NCBI GenBank assembly: GCA_947650285.1
Contig: CANTFL010000034.1
Span: 248,001 to 312,000 of the forward strand
From: Hyaloperonospora brassicae
Taxonomy: Eukaryota > Oomycota > Peronosporomycetes > Peronosporales > Peronosporaceae
Reading direction: 5' to 3'
Length of the DNA: 64,000 nt
In this document: positions 55,140 to 64,000 of the stretch, in pieces
Position numbering within the stretch: position 1 is the first letter of the stretch
Layout: the number at the start of each line of letters is the position of its first letter
The notes under the pieces: model-generated
Database searches by the model: none
Seen by the model: only the letters and a program-made list of their open reading frames with translations
Told to the model about the DNA's origin: nothing
Program-made: the position numbers and the translations under genes

Positions 55140-55775
55140 GCAAATTTATGTGTTGCAGACTCCTTATTGTTAGAAACTATCGTGTTTGACAGGTTTCAAG
55201 GTTCAAGTGCTTTACTATGGGACGGTGTCACCCGATGGGCTGATTAGAGTGCGACGTGATATGTGGGACCGCGACGAGACGATCGATCAAATGGGACGTG
55301 TGGACAGATGTGACTGTGAGAAACCGAAGTCATGTGACAGGATGTCACATGGGACAGGAAGAGACGGACACCATGTGTTACTTGACATGGTCAAGTTGCA
55401 GTTGACGTTTGTGGTCATGCATATCGTAGTGTTGAAGGAGGTAGTTTTTAACACTCAATATATTTTACTTTTATTATCTACTTCTACTGCGCAAGTGCGC
55501 CTACGTTCTAGCACTTATTAGCAGCAGCAGAAGATATAATGCCTGCTGCAGAGTCTGATTTTGCTTATTTGACGGCTGCACGCATCCGTCCAGCCGCTTC
55601 AGATGTGGCCTTGCTCGCACAGCGCAAGGACAAATTCTTCATTCGTCAAACGGTGGAAATATTTAAGAAACGCTAACAGGGACGCCCTTTCCCTAAAGCG
55701 TCAAGACGATGGTCACTCTGTCACCAATCAATAAAAATAGCTTACTTAAGTGACTGTTGGTTAAAGGTAGTGTGG
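55140..55775. other. Element C 3' non-coding region
   Basis: Sequence between the antisense genes and the 3' LTR, without counterpart in B. It includes a perfect hairpin with arms CATGTGACA / TGTCACATG (55331-55351). An open frame at 55186-55521 is not recognised. The bases before the LTR (TTAAAGGTAGTGTGG) are a weak polypurine tract. Confidence 0.55.
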
Positions 55776-56238
55776 TGTAACGGGGTGAGCCTGTTACATT
55801 ATATTAATACGAATGTATTAATTTTGAATGGTATCGATTTAATAATGTTCAATCAACATCACTCGAGAAGACGTGATGTTGGCAAAATATTACACCTGGG
55901 GTTTTGATATATTGGGTGCTCCACCTGATTGTTGATTTTTACGGTACATCAACCGAATTAACAACCAATTGCTGATGGACGCGCGCAATGGGTGTCGAGC
56001 AAGAACCCACATACGAGATTGTAGTTTAACATAGAAAGATTAAGACAAAGATGGTTTATTCGGAAGTCTTAGCTATATTAGATACAGTTCCACTTTTCCG
56101 TTAGACAGAGCTTTCTAGCCGGTTTACTTCCTTGCGCTTCCTCACGCCACGCGTACGTGACGTCGGGAGTACACATCCTTGTGCTCAGTCAACACAAGGT
56201 GTTACTAGTCAGATAATAAGAGCGTGCCCCGTTACAGA
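55776..56238 (+). repeat. Element C 3' LTR
   Basis: 463 bp. The 3' two-thirds resemble the 5' LTR closely, but the first 150 bases differ strongly, with different hairpins at matching places (ATTAATAC / GTATTAAT; CAACATCAC / GTGATGTTG). Confidence 0.92.
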
Positions 56239-59200
56239 CGATAATTAATTATGTCACAACTTAATTTAAGCATACTCTACTACATGTTTAACTCACATTG
56301 GCGGACCGACTTATGTGCGCTTGTGTATCATGTATTCTACTATTCACAAGAATAATGTAATCATCTTCACAACCCTCGCACGGCAATATCTATTATACTT
56401 ATGCCGCCTCTACTAGCACCTTCAGAAAATCCTATGGCCAGTATTTTACTTTGCCATTACCACACGCTCTTTTAGCGTGCGGCACACTTTGCTTATTCGC
56501 AAGCACAAATCATCATATATACTTTTTAATATATTAAGCTGTTTCTTTTGGATACATCATTTCTCTGAATACATTCCTCCTTGCATCAATTATATCAGTA
56601 CGAGGCATCCGACTCGCGTAGCAGAAGCGCTAGACATGCTTAACGCAATTCGTCATAATTTCCAAAATTTCTTGTGCATGCTTTAGAAACAATTCAAAGA
56701 CACAATATTGGGTGCATCGTTGACTATGCAGTGTCAAGAAACAATATATAAATAGGCAAAGGAACTAGTCAATGATTAATTTGTGTCGTGCGGCGATTTT
56801 AACATACATGTTGTCGAGTGGAGAACATTTATAATAATCGCCATTAGAAAATTTCTTTCTGTTTCGTCTTTTGTAGAGGCATATATAGGCACGTTCAATT
56901 CCTGTAAAAAAACGTGTCTGCCTAAAATACTTAACGCTGCGTGTAGCGCTCATAAATCATGAGCTTCATCGCTCTTTTACGATGATTACATTGGCTTTTA
57001 TTTCAATTTAGTGCGCTATAAGTGGCGAAAAGACGTAATTTATCAATAATTTAGCTGTCGTAGAAGCTTATACACTTTTTGCCTTATGCGCATTCAACCA
57101 CATTGATTCGTTGCGGTCCGAGCATTTTGGTGCAGATGTCTGCAATTTTGTCTTTGATTAAGAACATAAACAATCATTAAACCATTTATTCGACCATCTA
57201 TCAGTCATGTTGATTTAATTTGTTTCCTTGATGGCTCCGACACTCTAGTAGATAGTGGAGCAAATCGTTAGTGTGTTTTGAGATTCTGTATGAAATTCAC
57301 CTGGTAATTGCTGCAACTAAAGCTCTGCTTCCATTTTCAGGTCAAAAGTAAGTGCACCACGCACACACCACCCGCAATATGCTTCGACTTTCTAGTATTA
57401 TCCGTTTCTGCCTTTGTTTATTTCTTTATAACCATCAATTTATTGGATAGATTTCAGAAAAAATTGTGTTACCGATCAGTAGGTACCCGGACAATTTCGT
57501 GGTTAGCTTTACTGTGAGCCTACACATTTTATTGGCATCATTTTACAGCTACTTTTCGATGATAACTCGAACTGATGATCTGTCAATCTTAAAATAGAGA
57601 AGCACGTGCTTTTCTTTAAGGTATCATCTCGTTGCAAAAATATCGGAGTGCCGACCCAAACTTCGGACTGCGTGACCATTTCTGGTCGTGTACACGCTAC
57701 CAGATACTACTTTTCATCGAATAACCTACGTCTTCATAAGATGGACTTATGTACCTTGGCGATATTCGTCTCTTTAGCCACCATCTATTCCTTTGCTATT
57801 GTGGCGATTGAAATTTCGTCACTTGACCCACTAATTTTGCCGCATAATGCGACGAATCTGTGTAGTTTGAATTTAATCCAACAGCACAACAAGCTTGTGT
57901 ATCCACTCCCCATAAATAGATATGAATTTTGTGTCCCATATCAGCCAATTTGGCCGTGTACGCAAGTGAAAAAATTGCCTATTGATGCTACCCGCGTTTC
58001 CCATAATCACCATGTCATCAACCTATATAGTTACAAGATAATCTGCATAATGACTCATATGCAGTACGATACCACGTTAAAATGCAGCCTCAAAATTCAT
58101 GTTCTACCAAGACAGCATGATAAGTCTATCATTGGAGCCATAGCGCCAGCTATGGACCGTATATAGCTTTTGTAGAGAGACATTCATGTTCATACACGAC
58201 ATAAAGGAAAGTCAGTAGTGCCATATGCATATTTCTCCAGTCAACTAGCTGTTAAAAACACTGTTTTACCATCTATTTGCCTTAACTTTAGAATTGATAC
58301 CTTGCAATTGGACACGTAAAATTATCGATGATTTATTGAACAAAATGTCAGTACGTTCCGTCGTATTACAGCTTGGCATGCTATCCGATGCCGTGAATTA
58401 CAGGTCTGGCCTTGTAGCGCAAGTTGTCGCTATCTTCATCTCGTGTGTTGACACGCTTAGTGAAGTGAAAATGTATGCTAATTTTCTTTTTTCTGGCTAA
58501 CTTCCTAGCAGATACAAAAGGATGTATATACCATTTCTTAATGGTGTTTATAACCTACATGCCTGTCCCCATTCTTCTCTTGCGTATAAGAAAATCATTT
58601 ACCCTCTTTAAAAGTATAAGATTCTACTCCAATAACATTCTCTGTCACCGCCGATATTCACGTTATTCGACGAATACCCGAGTTGCACGCGTTGACCGTT
58701 TTGGCGTTTATTGGACAATGGTAGGTAGTAATGACTGTCAGTAAGGAGAATCCCTTCTCGTGCGTGCATGGGTTCGAGCCGACGCATTTGCATCGGCTAT
58801 AAACTGACCTGGGTAGATCAGTATCACTGCTCTTTGTACCGCTGCATTATGTTTTGCGATGCATCTTTTCTTTATCCATTTTCAAATTCCCTACCCGGCA
58901 GAAGCGCTCCTCCTAAACACTTGTGTCACTTCTAGTTGCTTAGAATCGGTGTCCTGCAGCAGCTAGACATGGTCGTCCTAATTACATTAGGTGTGCTGCA
59001 CCGCTTTTCACACCTTCTTTCGATACGTATTTTAAATCCGAAGTACAAACGAATGCTTCTTATGCTCTACGTGATCCCTTTCAATAAATCAGACGAATAC
59101 TGCTCGCTCACTGCTTGGGATTTTCAAATTTGCTCGTCTTATGGCTTTTAAGGTTTTCTATGCATTAATTACAGCAACGTATACTCATTGTTTTCGTACG

Positions 59201-62200
59201 CAACACAAAACAGCATTCCTAAATCGGTGATTTCACTTACTTTACTGCTTATATTTTCTTCAGCAAAATAATGCCATCCAGTAATGCGCATTTCCAGGTT
59301 CTGTTTCAATCATGCATAAATCCGGCCAACTTATCGTTAATATTTCTCCTTTGATTCAGTGCCTTTTGTTGCACTGACAACGGGCGTAACGAGCGTGCAG
59401 CCATTATAATGTAAGACGCCGCTCGCCCTCAACGCAACTGTTTAAGAAGTTAAACAGCAAATACTAAGTGAAACCACAAAAATCGACCACTATTTTACGA
59501 TGACGCACCCACATCATAGCAAATTTTGTCATGGTGTCGTACCGCTTGGTACGAAAATCTTATTATCTGGAAATTGAATTTGATTTGACGTTCAATACAC
59601 TTTCATATTAGCCCCTTTCAGTCCCACCAATTTCAATTTTCAAGAAACTACTATCCTGCAATTTTACTTCCATTTGACGTCAAATACACTCGCATATTAA
59701 CCCTTTTCAGTCCCACAATTTTCAATTTGAGAAAATTGAAAAGGAAAAGTTGCAATATCCCGATTTTGAGTTGCATTTGTTATTAATTTGTCTATATTCT
59801 GCACGACAGCTAATGGCTTATCTTAGGTCATTTTTGAAGTTGGTAATTAATGCAAAGTATCAACAAATTAAGAATAGGTGTTTGTACATAGCTTGTTTGA
59901 AGTGTCGATTAAACTGTGGTGCAAATAGACAACAATTACATCAACGCGAACGGACGCTGGTTAAGATGCTGGGAAGTCTCGACAAACATTACAAACAAGT
60001 TACCTACTTATTGGTCTCTGAAGAAGCAGCGGTGAGACCGAACGCATCAATAGAAGCATCTCGACCTGCTCCACCCATAAGATTTCCTTACAGTAACCAG
60101 CTCGTAGATAGAGACATTCGCCTGAGTAGATGAGGCATATTGGCAGACTTTTTTGTGGCATAGGTTTATGGATCTTAATCGTCGAACATTTAAAACTCAA
60201 CGCATTGATGACAGCACGAATGGAATACATATAGATAATCAATGTGTAGCGTCACGATGAGGGATTTGAATTTCTTGGAACCGAAGAATTTATAACGATT
60301 GACAATTTAGTACTGCGCTTGAATTTTATTGGCCAGGGAAATGTGAAGTAAATACTTATATGAAGAATCCATCCGAGCGATATCGCGTATGAATAGGTCT
60401 TAAATAGCTGTGCGTTCCAGAACTTAATATTTATGGAGTCCATGATAATCGACTTTCTATCGCAGAAAAGCTATTGAAATGGTAGCTTTTCGATTGTTTT
60501 CTATATTTCGATGTGTCTCTTATGATTAAAAGGTCTTACTCAAGCTACAAAAAATTACTGCTAAGCAAACGAGTTTGCACCAAATTGAGACTGATAAGAT
60601 TTGAAAGATTAGCCTGAATATCGTTATTATGTTGCGCTGATCAGACCTTTGTAGGTACCTCGACTGATCTCACTACTAAACATAACTCCTACGGATATTT
60701 TTTTTATCCGAAGGACACGTAGAGATGAGTATGAAGATAGTAGTTTATACTTAATTATAACGATTAATGCTAAAATATACTCTTTTAGTTTTTATGATCC
60801 ATTGAAATTGAGTGTTTAGAGTTTTGATCTGATGTTTCAAACATTATCAAATGTGTACCATTGTATAAAAGTTCTCCTCGTTTATTTGCTTGTTAACGAC
60901 CCGTGTGCAGCACCAGACGAAGCGTGTTTTGGATATCTTTTTCAAAAAGTTTTAACCGGAATAGATGTAGTCGCTCAAAAACTGTCGCTTAAATTTTCAG
61001 CGACATCAATACGCTATGTTCGTGGAGAAAGGCGATAGCGATTTCATAAATTAAGCAACAGGCTAGACGATAGACGTAGATGATGATGTTATCAATGAAA
61101 ACAAAAATTTAAATTGGTAGCGGTCGCAGTGTTTTTACTGATATGCACTATACGCATTAGGTCAAAAGAGCAGATCCTGAGCCGCGAAATTTGCAATGTG
61201 ACCTTTTAATATCTATTGCGGCCAAAGTATGACCTTCATACTAGATCCCAACCTAGCGATTGATAGAGTTCTCATCATGTATACTATATTGTGCATGCAA
61301 ACGTTGCGCATTTTGACTTTATGCAACTAGGATGTGAGCTGTTATAAGCTTACAGCCGCAGCTGTATTGCCGACACTGTATAAGACGAATGTATTTTATT
61401 CTCTCTTGCGATCAGAAATCGTACTAATAAATCAATTTAGTCCGCCACCATCTCTGTAACTTTATAAAATGACAAGCGCTCTGCGGATATGACGAGCAAA
61501 ATGTAGTTTATACACATGCGAATAAGTTAAACATGGTAAATATTCGTATTTGTACGCGCATCAAACCAACATATACATGCAGTAAAGATAGTTCCCGTTA
61601 TATCGTTTACTTTTTACTTTGTACAAACATTCATGCTATGCTTTTTATTTTGTTTGAGCGCGGGTATAATGGTTTAGAGGATATTAGATACGTAATAAAG
61701 TTGTATATTATTCGATGCCCCAAGGTGCTTTGAGTCTTACGTATATCAATGCCAAATTGAGATTCCTACTGACTTACGGCACAATATATACGTCGTTTAC
61801 GTATATCTTTTAAGCAATACGATGAATAATGTCCAATGGAAAATAAAGTACTTTAAAGATAACGTTGTCGTTGCACCAGACACGGCGTATCTAATTAAAA
61901 AGCCTTCGATACAAAGAGAGATCATTCAAGCTCGAAGAAGTATTATCTACAGTTGTACAGCCAATTATATCTTTTCTCAGAATTTACGATTTTTGTCGAG
62001 TCGGACTATTCTTAAACTGCGCTAGAAGTCCTTAACTTTGTCCTTGTTTGTTTATAAGATCATAGTTTGTTAATAAGATCAAGCCACTTACGCCATCTTT
62101 TTGCTAAAATGGCCGATGGATCTTTGCCGCAACAATGAATTGGACATAGTCGTGACTCTTACTCACGATGACTTTTAACAAGCGCAAATTTACTCGATTG

Positions 62201-64000
62201 TGGAAAGATCATGCTGGTTTAAGTGTAACTTATATTAACCATATATATTATGTTGAAGTTGAATCCGAACTGCTACAACCGACACGGTCGTTCCGTCAAA
62301 TTTGACAACAATTCGATTCGAATTTTATGCTAAGCCAAATGGAAACTTTATTTATAGCACGCTATCGCCCTTGTATTCATAGGTCATAATTGATGCGGAC
62401 GATCAGCAAACTCGTGATAGCTTGCACATATATGCAGAAACTGAAATTATATTTATAGCAAAGGCTCGAGTGAGATCATATGTCGTTTAAATGCTAAATT
62501 TTGTCCGCTTAGATGTCTTCCTACTGTCAATTGTACTACAGAGACTTTATAGGTGGAATTGGTTTTGATACAGACAATGCAATTAGTATTTTTATGCTTC
62601 GCGGGATCAGGACATCAACGAAAGACGCGAGAAACGGAACACGATAAAACATAAAGCCGTTAAAATCTGGGTTGTAAAATTGATCCACGTGATATACAGC
62701 AAAGCATAAGGGAGAACAATATCACACTTTTGGGTAAGTTTAATTTTCGAATGTCGCACCATATGTAGCGTAATGCCGATCTGGGGCCTGCCTCGGTGTA
62801 TAGTTGCTTTCGTATAGTTTTAGTCTGTCATGCAAGATATGTTGACTATTGAGTGATTAGGATACGGTCATTGAGTATATAAGAGCTTGAGATAGAATTT
62901 ATTTCCGAATCAAAAATAAAATGTACCATTTTATACATAATAATTAGATACATACGTACATGCTTTCCGACCGGCGAATTTATATTCTACGCGATAAACA
63001 ATTTGATGATCAAGTAAATATTTTTTCTTGTAGGAGTTACAATCCTCTCACGACATTCACTGCGCAAAATACTGTGTATACATGACTAAATATCACTGCG
63101 ATGAATTCACTTTGACACATATATGAAATTTAATTATCATTGTATCACAAAATTGAAGTTCCGTGCATTTCAGCTCTGTCGTACGTGTGGTCGCTGATAT
63201 TCTGGCGGTAATGCCCCAGAATTCCTTACGTTATACTACTTGATCAGGTTTGGTAGATCATAAATAACTTGCTCATACAAACGTACAATTCTGTAAAGGA
63301 AGCGGCCAGAAACAATGAGATCGAAGCCGGGGTCGAAGCCATTCATGACCTGCTACCAACTTCTCATTTGGGATCTTGATCAGCACCAATTAGGTGACAT
63401 ATATTTTGAGCTGAAAAATGACCAGCCGTTCTTTCTCGCAGAGCGATACGTTCTTTAACGTGGGACAACAACCAAGAAGATATGTATTCTTGTCGCTGCG
63501 CACGCCACGGGTGAATCGCGCTACCGAACACTCGTACTTGCACAATGAAAGCTACTGGAACTGAATACAGTGGATGCTAACGCTTCTATATTACGTAAAC
63601 TGTTTGTGAATAGAAAGGAGAGTAAACGAAGCAAATACGCTTCGCATTAATGAAAATTAGAAATTTATGCAGGACATACTTCATGTTAGCCTTTATTTCA
63701 TTCGTTTATTTCACTTTTTAACTGAAAAAGATAATAAACCGCATGTTTATCTATCTAACCGCTACCGATTGCGCGCGGCTAGCAGCGCTTATCTTTGCAA
63801 TTTGATGTGGTGGTCTGTGTCAAATAGTTATTATGCTTAATAAATATACCTTAAATTGTAAACGTTTCTATATTTGTTACAAAGCAAGATAAATATAGTA
63901 GTATATTGTTTCTTTAAATCAGTATCTAGATAAATCTCGTGTGATCTCAATTACGTGATATAGTATCACTTCATTAACATCACTCACGCAATCCACTTCT
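56239..64000. other. AT-rich region without a supported gene
   Basis: About 7.8 kb, visibly richer in A and T than the gene island. The longest frames, 57606-58166 and 59750-60133 (plus), have no confirmed domain. The first has a signal-anchor-like start at 57741 (MDLCTLAIFVSLATI) and a later YPLPINRYEFCVPY that faintly recalls the start of TM9SF proteins. A possible LTR core (GATTGCGCGCGGCTAGC) lies at 63769-63785, reverse orientation. Confidence 0.45.
59570..59729. repeat. Two imperfect direct repeats of about 70 bp
   Basis: Both units contain TTTGACGT..AATACACT, CATATTA.CCC and TTTCAGTCCCAC, starting near 59582 and 59672. Function unknown. Confidence 0.75.

Larger units (their letters stand above)
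47892..56238 (+). mobile_element. Element C: old relative of B, Ty3/gypsy, pseudogenised
   Basis: LTR to LTR 8347 bp. Internal DNA aligns to element B from the primer site to beyond the antisense genes, with many stops and indels. LTRs are longer than those of B and differ from each other. The flanks TATTG (47887-47891) and GACGA (56239-56243) do not match, so no target duplication is visible. The 3' non-coding part (55140-55775) is longer than in B. Confidence 0.9.

Noticed and set aside
58755..58795. GGGTTCGAGCC, like a tRNA T-arm
   Set aside because: No D-arm, anticodon arm or acceptor pairing at the required distances.
1..64000. CRISPR arrays, bacterial operons, rRNA genes
   Set aside because: Introns, LTR elements and the p24 gene show a eukaryotic nuclear genome; no spaced repeats or rRNA sequence seen.

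Overview
The window looks like a gene-poor, repeat-rich piece of an oomycete nuclear genome (Peronosporales-like; inferred). The reasons are short GT-AG introns (65-113 bp), a compact gene island, chromodomain Ty3/gypsy elements next to Ty1/copia remnants, and a small secreted cysteine-rich protein. I find five convincing host genes: a GT71/MNN1-like mannosyltransferase (3939-5471, minus); a small two-exon-junction membrane protein (28939-29450, plus, three exons); a seven-exon p24/TMED cargo receptor (30019-31166, minus); a PH-domain protein (31345-32040, plus) divergent from p24 across a 178-bp promoter; and a 97-aa secreted protein with a duplicated six-cysteine module (45338-45631, minus).

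The rest is mostly LTR retrotransposons of different ages. E (1-2582, minus) is a decayed gypsy copy running off the left edge. D (9734-10350 and 18098-21040, plus) is a decayed copy split by element A (10351-18097, minus), with a perfect 5-bp target duplication TCTGA. A Ty1/copia pol remnant lies at 23230-24800 (minus). B (35380-43354, plus) has two apparently identical 388-bp LTRs and TSD TAGAG, so it inserted recently, yet it carries two single-base frame breaks. C (47892-56238, plus) is an older, stop-riddled relative of B with strongly diverged LTRs and no visible TSD. A lone LTR fragment lies near 44180-44420.

Two features of these elements stand out. First, B and C carry, between the pol 3' end and the 3' LTR, a pair of overlapping reading frames on the opposite strand: an acidic plus tryptophan-containing globular protein, then a coiled-coil protein. 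Protein sequence and the position of the frame switch are both conserved between B and C. The much more distant element A has antisense frames of similar layout in the same place. Second, B is tiled from end to end with short perfect inverted repeats (arms 7-11 bp, loops 0-15 nt), far more than chance predicts, in LTRs, sense genes and antisense genes alike. In the LTRs the arm sequences differ between copies while pairing is kept.

The right end (56.2-64 kb) is AT-rich and holds no gene I can support. Boundaries of decayed elements were found by reading similarity to B by eye and are approximate.
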